Source of the DNA: Catellatospora tritici
Lineage (GTDB): Bacteria; Actinomycetota; Actinomycetes; Mycobacteriales; Micromonosporaceae
Assembly: GCF_019083965.1 (NCBI RefSeq)
Contig: NZ_JAHRCY010000007.1
Span: forward strand, 1-64,000
Length of the DNA stretch: 64,000 nucleotides
Reading direction: 5' to 3'
Shown: piece after piece, positions 17,274-26,575 of the stretch
Position numbering within the stretch: position 1 is the first letter of the stretch
How the letters are laid out: the number at the start of each line of letters is the position of its first letter
Made by a program: the position numbers and the translations under genes
Notes under the pieces: model-generated
What the model was told of the DNA's origin: nothing
The model's input: the letters and a program-made list of their open reading frames with translations, nothing else
Databases searched by the model: none

Positions 17274-18950
17274 ATGACGAACGGACCGCTGATCGTCCAG
17301 TCGGACAAGACGCTACTTCTCGAGGTGGACCACCCGGACGCCACCGCGTGCCGGATGGCCATCGCCCCCTTCGCGGAGCTGGAACGCTCGCCGGAGCACA
17401 TGCACACCTACCGACTGACGCCGCTCGGGCTGTGGAATGCCCGCGCGGCCGGGCACGACGCCGAGAGCGTCGTCGACGCGCTGCTTCGCTTCTCCCGTTA
17501 CCCGGTGCCGCATTCGCTGCTGGTGGACGTCGCCGACACCATGGACCGGTACGGCCGGTTGCAGCTGCTCAACGACCCCGCGCACGGGCTGGTGCTGCGG
17601 GGCCTGGACCGGGCGGTGCTGGTCGAGGTGGCCAAGTCGAAGAAGGTCGCCGGGATGCTCGGCAACCAGCTCGACGCCGACACCATCGCGGTGCACCCGT
17701 CCGAGCGCGGCCACCTCAAGCAGGTGCTGCTCAAGCTGGGCTGGCCCGCCGAGGACCTGGCCGGGTACGTCAACGGCGAGGCGCACGCGATCGCGCTGCG
17801 CGAGGACGGCTGGCACCTGCGGTCGTACCAGCGGGAGGCGGTGGAGCATTTCCAGGCCGGTGGGTCGGGTGTGGTGGTGCTGCCCTGCGGCGCGGGCAAG
17901 ACGCTGGTCGGCGCGGCCGCGATGGCTCAGGTCAGCGCGACGACGCTGATCCTGGTCACCAACACCGTCGCCGGGCGGCAGTGGCGGCGCGAGCTGCTGG
18001 CCCGCACCACGCTGACCGAGGACGAGATCGGCGAGTACTCCGGCGAGCGCAAGGAGATCCGGCCGGTCACCATCGCGACATACCAGGTGCTCACGACGCG
18101 ACGCGGGGGCGCCTTCCCGCACCTGTCGGTGTTCGAGGCCCGCGACTGGGGCCTGATCGTGTACGACGAGGTGCACCTGCTGCCCGCGCCGATGTTCCGC
18201 TTCACCGCCGATCTGCAGGCCCGCCGCCGCCTGGGGCTGACCGCCACGCTGGTGCGCGAGGACGGCAAGGAGGGCGACGTGTTCAGCCTGATCGGGCCGA
18301 AGCGCTACGACGCCCCGTGGAAGGACATCGAGTCGCAGGGCTGGATCGCCCCCGCCGACTGCACCGAGGTCCGGGTCTCGCTCACCGACGCCGAGCGCAT
18401 GCGGTACGCCACCGCCGAGCCGGAGGAGAAGTACCGGGTCGCCGCGACCGTGCACAGCAAGCTGCCGGTGATCGAGGCGCTGATCGAGCGGCACGCGGGC
18501 GAGCAGGTGCTCGTCATCGGCGGGTACCTGGACCAGCTGCACGAGATCGCGCAGTTCCTCACCGACCGCGGCACCGAGACCCCGATCGTGCACGGGGCCA
18601 CCACCACCAAGGAGCGTGAGCGCCTGTTCGACGCGTTCCGCGACGGCTCCCTGCGTACGCTGATCCTGTCCAAGGTGGGCAACTTCTCCATCGACCTGCC
18701 CGAGGCGGCGGTGGCGATCCAGGTGTCGGGCACGTTCGGCTCGCGCCAGGAGGAGGCGCAGCGGCTGGGGCGGGTGCTGCGACCCAAGGCCGACGGCCGT
18801 CAGGCGCACTTCTACTCGGTGGTCTCCCGCGACACCGTCGACACCGACTATGCCGCCCACCGCCAGCGCTTCCTCGCCGAGCAGGGCTACGCCTACACCA
18901 TCGTCGACGCCGCCGACGTGCTCTCCCCCGAGCCTCCGGGCGGTGCCTGA
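17274..18950 (+). CDS. DNA repair helicase XPB
   Basis: Bacterial XPB-type SF2 3'-5' helicase, 558 aa, full length. N-terminal DRD-like domain (residues 1-180), then Walker A LPCGAGKTLVG, motif II VYDEVHLLP (DEVH box), motif III GLTATLVRED, the RED motif, and motif VI EEAQRLGRVLRP. The C-terminal end reads FLAEQGYAYTIVDA, typical of the family. GAGG precedes ATG 17274; an in-frame ATG at 17193 is less likely. The gene overlaps the convergent XRE gene by 58 nt at its 3' end. Confidence 0.93.
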   Translation: MTNGPLIVQSDKTLLLEVDHPDATACRMAIAPFAELERSPEHMHTYRLTPLGLWNARAAGHDAESVVDALLRFSRYPVPHSLLVDVADTMDRYGRLQLLNDPAHGLVLRGLDRAVLVEVAKSKKVAGMLGNQLDADTIAVHPSERGHLKQVLLKLGWPAEDLAGYVNGEAHAIALREDGWHLRSYQREAVEHFQAGGSGVVVLPCGAGKTLVGAAAMAQVSATTLILVTNTVAGRQWRRELLARTTLTEDEIGEYSGERKEIRPVTIATYQVLTTRRGGAFPHLSVFEARDWGLIVYDEVHLLPAPMFRFTADLQARRRLGLTATLVREDGKEGDVFSLIGPKRYDAPWKDIESQGWIAPADCTEVRVSLTDAERMRYATAEPEEKYRVAATVHSKLPVIEALIERHAGEQVLVIGGYLDQLHEIAQFLTDRGTETPIVHGATTTKERERLFDAFRDGSLRTLILSKVGNFSIDLPEAAVAIQVSGTFGSRQEEAQRLGRVLRPKADGRQAHFYSVVSRDTVDTDYAAHRQRFLAEQGYAYTIVDAADVLSPEPPGGA

Positions 18951-19663
18951 CCGCCGAGATCGGGCCGCTCACGCAAGCGGCCCAGCACCCGGGCCACCTC
19001 GGGATGATCGGATTCGACGGCGGGCAGCGGCCGCACCGGCAGCAGCTCGCCGTCGAACTCGACCAGCACCGCTCGCGGCAGCTCCGGCACCAGCCGCGCC
19101 CGCAGCTCGACCATCCCGTCACCCCACCGCAGCGGCCCGGGATCACGCGGATCCGCGTAGTACCCGCTGAACTCCCGCGTCCGCTCGTCCCAACGGCGCA
19201 TCGACCTGCGCAGCACCCAGGCCGCCAGCATCTCGACATCGGCCTCCGCCATCAGCACGTCGATGTGCCGAGCCGCCACCGGCGCCCCCTGCAACACCGC
19301 CGCACACGGCCCATCCAGCACGAACCGCAGCCCCTTCGGCGCCAACGCCGTCAGCTGGTGCAGATCCTGCACATGCCGCGCCTGCAGCTCCCGCAGATTC
19401 GCCGCCGCACCGCCGATCGCGTCATCCAGATGGCTGCCCACGGCCTCGGCATCCACCCGTATTTGCAGGCCGAGCGCCGCGAACACGCGATCCGCGTATG
19501 CCGAGCTGACGGGACCGCGCCCGCCCTCCAGCCTGGAGACGTGCTGCTGCGACACCTCGGCTCGACGGGCGACCTCCTGCTGGCTGAGCCCGCGCCGTTC
19601 CCGCTCCACCCGAAACAGGTGGCCCAGCCGCCCTGCCAAGGTGACCCGCTCCGCGCTCACCAC
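18893..19663 (-). CDS. XRE-type HTH protein with nucleotidyltransferase-like domain
   Basis: 256 aa. The N-terminal HTH is clear: LFRVERERRGLSQQEVARRAEVSQQHVSRLEGG. The remainder (GLRFVLDGPCAAVLQGAPVAARHIDVLMAEAD) resembles the sensor of minimal nucleotidyltransferases, with G-x-A and an HID pair in place of the GS...DxD signature, so catalytic competence is doubtful. Two adjacent GTG codons (19663 and 19660) can start it; no RBS is visible. Two DnaA boxes and a long palindrome lie upstream. It overlaps the XPB 3' end by 58 nt on the opposite strand. Confidence 0.75.
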   Translation of the reverse strand: MVSAERVTLAGRLGHLFRVERERRGLSQQEVARRAEVSQQHVSRLEGGRGPVSSAYADRVFAALGLQIRVDAEAVGSHLDDAIGGAAANLRELQARHVQDLHQLTALAPKGLRFVLDGPCAAVLQGAPVAARHIDVLMAEADVEMLAAWVLRRSMRRWDERTREFSGYYADPRDPGPLRWGDGMVELRARLVPELPRAVLVEFDGELLPVRPLPAVESDHPEVARVLGRLRERPDLGGQAPPGGSGESTSAASTMV

Positions 19664-19700
19664 TACATGTTGCCGCTGGTCCGGCGGCAGTTCGAGTCCC

Positions 19701-19730
19701 TGTGGACAACCAACCGGAGCCTGTGGACAA
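19701..19730 (-). promoter_or_regulatory. two consensus DnaA boxes
   Basis: TTGTCCACA occurs at 19701-19709 and 19722-19730 (minus strand), 21 bp apart, i.e. two helical turns on the same face. They sit 38-67 nt upstream of the XRE/nucleotidyltransferase start. The match to the actinobacterial DnaA-box consensus is exact; binding is inferred. Confidence 0.6.
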
Positions 19731-19756
19731 CCGTCCGGCGCGAGGAGTCCGCGTAG

Positions 19757-19804
19757 CGCGTTACACGTCATGCGGTGTGGCCACACCGCATGACGTGTAA
19801 CGCG
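19757..19804. repeat. perfect 48-bp palindrome
   Basis: Twenty-four-base arms meet with no loop at 19780/19781; the centre reads CGGTGTGGCCACACCG. It lies between the XRE gene start and the end of the LigD polymerase gene. It could act as a terminator for the Ku/LigD operon or as an operator; no T tract follows. Confidence 0.85.
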
Positions 19805-19896
19805 GCCCGTGAAGTCCGTGTTGCGCCACCGAATACTCACGGCCATCAGACGGACACGTGTCGGCGACGTCGGCGAACAGCGCGAGGCGAGACCGG

Positions 19897-20718
19897 TCAG
19901 GGCAGCAAGCCGTGGTGCAGGTCGCCGAGGCGGGCGGTGCGGGCGAGGACTTCGGTGGGGGTGAAGTCCTCGGCGGTGAAGTCGCCCGCGGCGACTTCGT
20001 CCCAGGTCAGCGGGGTGGAGACGGTGGGCACGGGCCCGGCGCGCAGGGAGTAGACGCAGACAGTGGTCTTGGCCTGGTTGTTCTGGCTCCAGTCGATGAA
20101 GACCTTGCCGGGACGCAGTTCCTTGGCCATCTGGTCGGTGACCATGTCCTTCGCCGCGGCGGCGAACTCCGCCGCGATACCCCGGGCGTAGTTCATGACG
20201 TCGTCGAAGCCGCCCTCGAACGCGGCCGTGACCTGCATGCCCTTGCGACCGGAGGTCTTCGGATAGGCCTCGCGGCCGTCGACGGCGAGGCGGTCGCGCA
20301 GGGCCAACGCGACCGCGCGGCACTCGTCGAGTCCGGCGGGCGGGCCGGGATCGAGGTCGAACACGACCCGGTCGGGGCCGGGGGCGCCGACACGCCACTG
20401 GTGCGTGTGCAGTTCCAGGGCGGCGAGGTTGGCCAGCCAGACCAGGGTGGCGGGTTCCTGGCAGACGATCAGGCCGTCGGGGGCGAGGGGCACCCAGGAC
20501 GGATGGTTGGCGGGGGCGTTCTTCTCGAAGAAGCCCGGCCGGTCGGCGCCGTCGGGGAAGCGGATGCGGGTCAACGAGCGGTCGGCCAGATGCGGCAGCA
20601 GCACCGGGGCGATGCGCAGGTAGTAGTCGATCACCTCGGCCTTGGTGGTGCCGTCGGGGTAGAGCGCCTTGTCCAGGTTGCTGAGGGTGAGCTGGCGGCC
20701 GTCGACCTCAGTACGCAT
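19897..20718 (-). CDS. ligD: LigD-type NHEJ polymerase (primase-like) protein
   Basis: Stand-alone polymerase domain of the LigD family, filling gaps with ribonucleotides during non-homologous end joining. Start TEVDGRQLTLSNLDKALYP is diagnostic; the catalytic Asp pair is in VVFDLDPGP and the third acidic/His segment in YPKTSGRKGMQV. 273 aa is normal for a split LigD polymerase. It is the last gene of the operon Ku - ligase - polymerase and overlaps the ligase gene by 11 nt. Confidence 0.92.
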   Translation of the reverse strand: MRTEVDGRQLTLSNLDKALYPDGTTKAEVIDYYLRIAPVLLPHLADRSLTRIRFPDGADRPGFFEKNAPANHPSWVPLAPDGLIVCQEPATLVWLANLAALELHTHQWRVGAPGPDRVVFDLDPGPPAGLDECRAVALALRDRLAVDGREAYPKTSGRKGMQVTAAFEGGFDDVMNYARGIAAEFAAAAKDMVTDQMAKELRPGKVFIDWSQNNQAKTTVCVYSLRAGPVPTVSTPLTWDEVAAGDFTAEDFTPTEVLARTARLGDLHHGLLP

Positions 20719-21550
20719 CGGTGCCGTCCTCGGCGGGGCCCGCGGAGACAGGGTCGGTGCAGTCGGTGGGCAGCTTGTCCGGGCGCATCCGCAGGAAGCA
20801 GGGGAAGCGCAGGCGGCCGTCGGGCGTGATCTCGGTGTAGCGCACCTCCACCACCAGCAGCGGCTCCACCCAGGTGCCGGACTCGGCCGGCGGCTCGAAC
20901 GGCGACTCGGGCCGGGCCAGCTCCCGCAGCACGGGCAGCAGCGCCCGCTCGTCGCGTACGGTCAGGCCACCGCCGACCCGGCCGCGGTAGCGTAGCCGCC
21001 CGTCGGGCAGCGGCGTGCCGACGAGCAGGGCACCCAGCGGACGGGCACCGGGCCGCCAGCCGCCGATGACGAAGTCGGCGGTGTGCACGAACTTCCACTT
21101 GATCCAGTCCGGCGACCGGACGCCCGGCTGGTAGCGCGAGGACCGCCGCTTGGCCACCACGCCCTCCAGCCCCAGCTCGCGGGCGGCGGCCACGGTCGCC
21201 TCGCCGTCGTCGAAGCTCGGTGACACCGACAGGTCCAGCTCGGCCAGCAGCTCGCGGCGGCTGCTCCAGGGCAGGTCGGGGCGGATGACGTCGAAGGCCA
21301 CGTACGCGGCGGGGCGGCCCTGCTGCATGGCCTGGAAGCTGGGCATGCCGTGGGCGTCGAAGGCGACCAGTTCGCCGTCGACCACCTCGGTGAGCGCGGG
21401 CAGTCTCGGGCCGGTCAGGCGGCGGCCGGAGCGGCCGTAGAAGTGGCCGTCGGCGTAGACGGCGCGAAAGCCGTCCCACTTCACCTCGTACGCCCAGTCG
21501 GGGCCGGTGGGCAACGGGCCCGCGGTGGCCAGCATCGGCGCGATGATCAA
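20708..21550 (-). CDS. ATP-dependent DNA ligase (LigD ligase domain)
   Basis: Seals breaks in NHEJ. Catalytic Lys motif I is YEVKWDGFRA near residue 24; motif III VDGELVAFD, motif IV GLEGVVAKRR and motif V WIKWK are all present, followed by an OB-fold domain (FVIGGWRPG to RYTEITPDG). 280 aa, a little short but complete. Its ATG overlaps the Ku stop by 4 nt (ATGA). Together with Ku and the split polymerase it forms a full two-component NHEJ system. Confidence 0.93.
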   Translation of the reverse strand: MIIAPMLATAGPLPTGPDWAYEVKWDGFRAVYADGHFYGRSGRRLTGPRLPALTEVVDGELVAFDAHGMPSFQAMQQGRPAAYVAFDVIRPDLPWSSRRELLAELDLSVSPSFDDGEATVAAARELGLEGVVAKRRSSRYQPGVRSPDWIKWKFVHTADFVIGGWRPGARPLGALLVGTPLPDGRLRYRGRVGGGLTVRDERALLPVLRELARPESPFEPPAESGTWVEPLLVVEVRYTEITPDGRLRFPCFLRMRPDKLPTDCTDPVSAGPAEDGTDAY

Positions 21551-22551
21551 GCGGCCTTGGCCTTCTTCGCCGGGGTCTTCTTGGCGGTGGTCTTCTTGGC
21601 CGCGGCCTTGGCGGGCTCGGTCGACTTCTTCGCCGTCGAAGCGGCGCCGCGCACAGACCCTGCCGAGGTGGCCTCCTTGGCGGGCACGGACTTCTTGGCC
21701 TTCTTGATCGGCGTGACCGTGGCGTGGGTGCCCTTGATCTCGGCGGCCTTCTCCTCGGGCTTGGCCCCGCCGCGGGCCGCGCGGGCCCGTTCCACCGACT
21801 CGCGCAGGGCGGCCATCAGGTCGATCGTGGGTGCGATCGGCTCCTCGGTGGTCGGCTGCACCACCGTGTCCTGCTTGCCGATCTTGACGTCGATCACCTG
21901 CTGCAGCGCCTCGCGGTACTGGTCGGTGAACTCCTCCGGATGGAAGTCACCCGACATCGAGTCGACCAGCGACGCGGCCATCTTGATCTCCTGCGGGCGC
22001 AGCTTGAGGTCGTCGTCGAGGAAGTCGAACGCCGCCTCGCGCACCTCGTCCGGCCACAGCATGGTGTTGAGGACCAGCACGCCCTCGTGCACCCGTACCG
22101 TGGCCAGGGTCTCGCGCTGGCGCAGCGCCACCTTGACCACCGCGACCCGGTCCACGTGCGCCAGCGCCTCACGCAGCAGCAGGTACGGCTTGACCCCGGC
22201 GGCGCCGTCAGGCTCCAGGAAGTAGGCCTTGTCGTAGAGGATCGGGTCGATCTGCTCGTTGGGCACGAACTCCAGCACCTCGATGGCCCGCGACGTGGTC
22301 AGCGGCAGGTTCTTGAAGTCGTCGTCGGTGAGCACCACGATCTCGCCGCCGCCGACGTCGAACCCCTTGGCGATCTGGTCGTAGCTGACCTGCTCGCCGT
22401 CGAGCGAGCAGACGCGCTGGTACTTGATCCGCCCGCCGTCGGCCCGGTGCACCTGGTGGAACCGGATGTCCTTCTCCTCCGTTGCGGAGTAGAGCTTCAC
22501 CGAGATCGACACCAGGCCGAACGAGACGGCGCCCTTCCAGATCGCCCTCAT
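21547..22551 (-). CDS. ku: Ku homodimer DNA-end-binding protein
   Basis: Ring-shaped DNA end-binding protein that recruits LigD. Conserved start RAIWKGAVSFGLVSISVKLY, ring core (IAKGFDVGGGEIVVLTDDD; MLWPDEVR) and a long Lys/Ala-rich C-terminal tail (AAKKTTAKKTPAKKAKAA) typical of actinobacterial Ku, which binds DNA non-specifically. ATG 22551 is chosen at the conserved Met; the extra 10 codons upstream are not conserved. First gene of the NHEJ operon and divergent from the Nudix gene. Confidence 0.94.
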   Translation of the reverse strand: MRAIWKGAVSFGLVSISVKLYSATEEKDIRFHQVHRADGGRIKYQRVCSLDGEQVSYDQIAKGFDVGGGEIVVLTDDDFKNLPLTTSRAIEVLEFVPNEQIDPILYDKAYFLEPDGAAGVKPYLLLREALAHVDRVAVVKVALRQRETLATVRVHEGVLVLNTMLWPDEVREAAFDFLDDDLKLRPQEIKMAASLVDSMSGDFHPEEFTDQYREALQQVIDVKIGKQDTVVQPTTEEPIAPTIDLMAALRESVERARAARGGAKPEEKAAEIKGTHATVTPIKKAKKSVPAKEATSAGSVRGAASTAKKSTEPAKAAAKKTTAKKTPAKKAKAA

Positions 22552-22628
22552 AAGGGCAACATTGCCACGGTATGACCCCACGGGTGGCCGGTACCGCCAG
22601 AACCGGGCGGGCTCTACTGTTGACGTTC

Positions 22629-23126
22629 ATGGGCTCCGACGAGGATTGGTACAACTCGTACCACGGCAGGGTGCGGGCGGCCATGGGCAGCGCGACCCTG
22701 TTCTTCCTGGCCGCGCGCGGGGTGATCCGCGACGGGCAGGGCAGGGTGCTGCTGATCAAGCGCACCGACAACGGCTACTGGGCGTTCCCGGCGGGCGCGA
22801 TGGAGCTGGGCGAGTCGATGCGCGACTGCGCGATCCGGGAGACGTTCGAGGAGACCGGCCTGAAGGCGGGCAACGCCGTCCTGTTCGCGTTCCTGTCCGG
22901 CCCGCAGTACACCTTCACGAACGTGTTCGGCGACACCTACCAGCACATCTCCGGGTCCTACCTGCTGACCGACATCACCGGCGAACTCGACCCCGACCCG
23001 TACGAGGCGTCCGACTGCGGCTGGTTCGCCCCCGACGCGCTGCCCGAGCCCACCTCCGGCGCGGTGACCTGGACCCTGGAGCACCTCGCCCGGTTCGAGC
23101 AGACCGGCGAGATCTTCGTCGACTGA
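22629..23126 (+). CDS. NUDIX hydrolase
   Basis: Pyrophosphohydrolase of nucleoside-diphosphate-linked substrates. The Nudix box is complete: GAMELGESMRDCAIRETFEE followed by TGL, preceded by the strand YWAFPAG. 165 aa from ATG 22629; an in-frame ATG at 22572 would add 19 residues and overlap the Ku promoter region. The substrate is unknown; position beside NHEJ genes may be fortuitous. Confidence 0.87.
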   Translation: MGSDEDWYNSYHGRVRAAMGSATLFFLAARGVIRDGQGRVLLIKRTDNGYWAFPAGAMELGESMRDCAIRETFEETGLKAGNAVLFAFLSGPQYTFTNVFGDTYQHISGSYLLTDITGELDPDPYEASDCGWFAPDALPEPTSGAVTWTLEHLARFEQTGEIFVD

Positions 23127-23186
23127 GGGTCGCCACGATCTAATCCGCTTGCCGTTCTGCCTGGTCACGAGAGACCATCGGGCCTC

Positions 23187-24488
23187 GTGACGAAGAAGCG
23201 CCTCTCCCTGGACCTGTCGCCGCTGCGCGGACGCGACTACCGGCTGGTGTACACGGCGGCCGGGGTGAGCAGCTTCGGCTCGATGATCACGTATGTCTCG
23301 GTGCCGATCCAGCTCAAGCAGATGACCGGTGACCCGCTGATCGTGGGACTGCTGGGCGTGGTCGAGCTGGCTCCGCTGGTGTTCATGGCCTTCGTCGGCG
23401 GCGCCCTGGCCGACTATGTGGACCGCCGCAAGCTGGTCTTCTGGGCCGAGATGGCGCTGGCGGCGCTGACCGGCGTCCTGCTGCTCAACGCGTTGATCGG
23501 CCCCAAGATCTGGGTGATGTTCCTCGTCGCGGGCCTGACCGCGGCCGTCGACGGCATCCATCGCCCCGCGATGGACTCGATGATGCCGCGCCTGGCCGCG
23601 CCGGAGCAGATGTCGGCGGTGGCGGCGCTGAACTCGCTGCGCTACCAGGTGGCGCAGATCGCCGCCCCGACCCTGGCCGGGGTGATGCTGGCCAACCTGA
23701 GCGTGGCCTGGGTGTTCGGCTTCGACCTGGCCACCTTCGTGGTGTCGTTGCTCTGCTTCTCGATGGTGCGCGCGGTGGCCCCGCCGGAGGCGGCCGACCG
23801 CCCGTCGCTGCGCTCGGTCGCCGACGGCATCAAGTACGCCAAGAGCCGCCCCGAGCTGATCGGTACGTACCTGGTGGACATCAACGCGATGTTCTTCGCC
23901 TTCCCGGTCGCGCTCTACCCGTGGGTGGCCGACCGCTTCGGTGGCCCGTCGGTGCTCGGCCTGTTCTACGCCGCGCTGGCGATCGGCTCGATGCTGGTCA
24001 CGCTGACCTCGTCCTGGACGACCCGGGTGCACCGGCACGGGCGGGCGGTGCTGCTGGCCGCGGGCGCCTGGGGTCTGGGCATCGTGCTGTTCGGCGTCTC
24101 CGACCAGCTGTGGCTGGCCCTGATCGGCCTGGCCGTCGCGGGTGGCGCCGACATGATCTCCGGCCTCTTCCGGGCGACTATCTGGAATCAGACAATTCCG
24201 GACTTCCTGCGCGGCCGCCTGGCCGGGATCGAGATGCTGTCCTACCTGACCGGGCCGATGCTGGGCCAGACCCGGGCGGGGCTGAGTGCCCGCCACTGGG
24301 GCTACAGCGGCGCCGTGATCTGGGGCGGCGTGCTCTGTGTGGCGGGCACGGGCGTGCTGGCCGGGCTGCTGCCGAGCTTCTGGAAGTACGACGGTCGCGA
24401 CGGTCTCGCCCGCAAGCACGCCGAGGAGCAGGCGCGCGCCGAACTCGTCCGTGCGGGTGAACCCGAGGTGGCCGCCGTCCCCGCGTGA
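23187..24488 (+). CDS. MFS transporter (EntS/MFS_3 type)
   Basis: 433-aa exporter with about twelve helices. N-terminus LSPLRGRDYRLVYTAAGVSSFGSMI and loop motif GGALADYVDRRKLVFW are characteristic of the MFS_3/enterobactin-exporter group; a central GIKYAKSRPELIGTY loop divides two six-helix halves. GTG start. It stands 60 nt behind the Nudix gene and may be co-transcribed. Substrate not predictable. Confidence 0.88.
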   Translation: MTKKRLSLDLSPLRGRDYRLVYTAAGVSSFGSMITYVSVPIQLKQMTGDPLIVGLLGVVELAPLVFMAFVGGALADYVDRRKLVFWAEMALAALTGVLLLNALIGPKIWVMFLVAGLTAAVDGIHRPAMDSMMPRLAAPEQMSAVAALNSLRYQVAQIAAPTLAGVMLANLSVAWVFGFDLATFVVSLLCFSMVRAVAPPEAADRPSLRSVADGIKYAKSRPELIGTYLVDINAMFFAFPVALYPWVADRFGGPSVLGLFYAALAIGSMLVTLTSSWTTRVHRHGRAVLLAAGAWGLGIVLFGVSDQLWLALIGLAVAGGADMISGLFRATIWNQTIPDFLRGRLAGIEMLSYLTGPMLGQTRAGLSARHWGYSGAVIWGGVLCVAGTGVLAGLLPSFWKYDGRDGLARKHAEEQARAELVRAGEPEVAAVPA

Positions 24489-24590
24489 CGCGCGGCTGAC
24501 CTGCCCGACCGCGCGTTCGCCCGAATATGTCGCTATAGGTCGCTTAACCTAAGGACGGGTCATACCGGCTAAACGGAGCGGAGCGGTCGT

Positions 24591-25556
24591 ATGCAGACGA
24601 AACCTGTCGAGGTCATCGACTACGACGCCAACGGCTACGACTACCGGAGCTACTGGTCCGGCCGGGACTACGAGTTCTGGGCCGAGGATCGCGTGCTGCG
24701 GCGCCTGGTGCCCAAACTCGGCCGTCCGCGCTGGTTCGCCGACTTCGGCGGCGCCTTCGGCCGTAACGCCGGGCACTACCTGCCGCACGCCGAGCACTCG
24801 GTGATCATGGACTACTCGGCGACCAACCTGCGCAACGCCGGCGACCGTTACGCCGCCGAGGTGGCCACCGGCCGCCTGCACCTGATCCGCTGCGACCTGT
24901 ACCGCATCCCGTTCCGCGACTTCGCCTTCGACGCCGCCATGGTCGTCCGGGTGCTGCACCACCTGTCCGACCTCGACCGCGGTCTGACCGAGATGAGCCG
25001 CACCATCGGCGGTCAGTGGCTGATCGACGTGCCGATCAAGCACCACGTGCTGGGGCTGGCTCGCGGCCTCAAGGGCGGCAACCTGCGCCACGTACGCGGG
25101 CCGGAGCCGGTCGCGATGGGCGTCGAGGAGCCGTACTGGAACTTCCAGCTGCGCGCCGTTCGGGCCCGGCTCAGCGGGATGGGCTGGCGCACCGCGCTCG
25201 GCGCCAGCGTCAACAACTTCCGCCAGTGGGAGAAGGTCGCCCCGGCCAAGGCCACCAGGCTGGCCCGGCCGCTGGTGCACGGCATGGAGGTCGTCGCACA
25301 GAAGGCGGGTCGGGGCTGGTGGGGCCCCAGCCAGTTCGTGCTCGGCCGCCGCAACGATCCGGCCGCCCCGGCGTACGACAAACTCCGCCAGCACGGCGAC
25401 GAGCTCGCCCCGCACGTGGCCGACCTGGCCCGCCGCGTGGTCTGTCCCCAGTGCGTCAGTCGCCTCGACTGGACCGCCGACACGGCCTCCTGCGGCCGTT
25501 GCCAGATCGTCTATCCACGTCAGGGCGCGTTCTGGGACTTCGTCGTCCCCGCCTGA
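24591..25556 (+). CDS. class I SAM-dependent methyltransferase with C-terminal zinc ribbon
   Basis: The Rossmann SAM-binding segment is WFADFGGAFGRNAGHYLPHA (motif I) with FDAAMVVRVLHHLSDLDRGL as motif IV/V. Residues about 285-321 form a CPQC...CGRC zinc-ribbon (Trm112-like) ending QGAFWDFV. This domain order is seen in some actinobacterial methyltransferases of unknown substrate. 321 aa. Its 3' end overlaps the convergent pentapeptide gene by 37 nt. Confidence 0.83.
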   Translation: MQTKPVEVIDYDANGYDYRSYWSGRDYEFWAEDRVLRRLVPKLGRPRWFADFGGAFGRNAGHYLPHAEHSVIMDYSATNLRNAGDRYAAEVATGRLHLIRCDLYRIPFRDFAFDAAMVVRVLHHLSDLDRGLTEMSRTIGGQWLIDVPIKHHVLGLARGLKGGNLRHVRGPEPVAMGVEEPYWNFQLRAVRARLSGMGWRTALGASVNNFRQWEKVAPAKATRLARPLVHGMEVVAQKAGRGWWGPSQFVLGRRNDPAAPAYDKLRQHGDELAPHVADLARRVVCPQCVSRLDWTADTASCGRCQIVYPRQGAFWDFVVPA

Positions 25557-26575
25557 GCCCGGCTCCGTCGGCGCCACGACCGACCGGCGGACGGCAGCGC
25601 GTCGGAGATCGGTCCGGGCGAGAAGACCACGACGCCGCCGGTATGACTGGCGTTGGCGAAGTCCACCGCGCAGGCGGTCAACGACATGCCCCGAAAGGAC
25701 AGCCGACCGCCGGACAGCCGCACCCCGGTGAACCGGACCGCACCCGCGGCGAAGCGGGCCTGCTGGAAGACCACCTGCGCACCGCAGAACCGGGCGCCGA
25801 AGAAGTCGACCCGAGCACCGCCGAAGACCGCCCCCGTGAACTCGACGATGCCGCGTCGGAAGATGGTGAACGACAGGTCGGTCGTGCCGTCGGCGAACTT
25901 CGCGCCGCCGAAGTCGACCACGCCGCCGCCGAAGACCGCCCCGGTGAACTCCACCCGGCTCGCGAAGCGGGCGCCGACGAAGCTGACCACGGCCCCGGCG
26001 AACTCGACGTCGGTGAAGTACACCGGGTCGCCGCTGAACTCGGCGCCGCCGAAGTCGACGCGCCCAGCCGAGAAGCGGGCGCCCACGAAGCTGCACCCGT
26101 CGAGGACCGCTCCCTGCAGGTCGAGGTCGCAACCCTGCCAGGAGATCTTGGCCTGCGGCCGCAGCCGGGCGGCGAGCAGGGCCACAGCCTGCCTGCGCAG
26201 CACCCGGTCGGCGGCCGACCAGGACCGCGCGGGTCGGCGCAGGTGCGCGCAGATCTCGTCCACGCACGCCTGCCGCCCGTCGGGCCACTCGTCGGCGAGC
26301 CGGGCCATCTCGTGCAACCCCACCATGGCCCGGACGTAGTCGGTGCCGTGCAACAGCTCCGCCGCCATCGCATGACGGTCATGGAAGTGTTGCCGAGAGT
26401 AGTCAAATGAGCGAGGAGCCAGTGCCGCCCCGGTCGCGGAGAGTGTCCGTTCCCCGCGGCGGGACCAGGCCCGGCGGAGGTCGGCGAGGTGGTCACCGAG
26501 CAGCCTGAGACCGACGACCAACGCGGGCCGTCGCAGCAGGTCGACCAGCGCGCCGCCGCGGGGCGCGGGCATCAC
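25520..26575 (-). CDS. pentapeptide-repeat protein (chromosomal copy)
   Basis: 351 aa. After an N-terminal helical part (YVRAMVGLHEMARLADEWPDG, then QACVDEICAHLR) come about 20 pentapeptide units of the A(D/N)FxG type (FVGARFSAGRVDFGGAEFSG and onward) forming a right-handed quadrilateral beta-helix. The same helical plus repeat architecture recurs in the integrated element (33643-34992). Function unknown; some relatives mimic DNA. It follows a small gene with a 4-nt ATGA overlap. Confidence 0.85.
   Translation of the reverse strand: MMPAPRGGALVDLLRRPALVVGLRLLGDHLADLRRAWSRRGERTLSATGAALAPRSFDYSRQHFHDRHAMAAELLHGTDYVRAMVGLHEMARLADEWPDGRQACVDEICAHLRRPARSWSAADRVLRRQAVALLAARLRPQAKISWQGCDLDLQGAVLDGCSFVGARFSAGRVDFGGAEFSGDPVYFTDVEFAGAVVSFVGARFASRVEFTGAVFGGGVVDFGGAKFADGTTDLSFTIFRRGIVEFTGAVFGGARVDFFGARFCGAQVVFQQARFAAGAVRFTGVRLSGGRLSFRGMSLTACAVDFANASHTGGVVVFSPGPISDALPSAGRSWRRRSRAQAGTTKSQNAP

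Noticed and set aside
13135..18950. Helicase-associated protein and XPB as a defence pair
   Set aside because: Both are widely conserved housekeeping genes in actinobacteria and occur here in normal chromosomal context.
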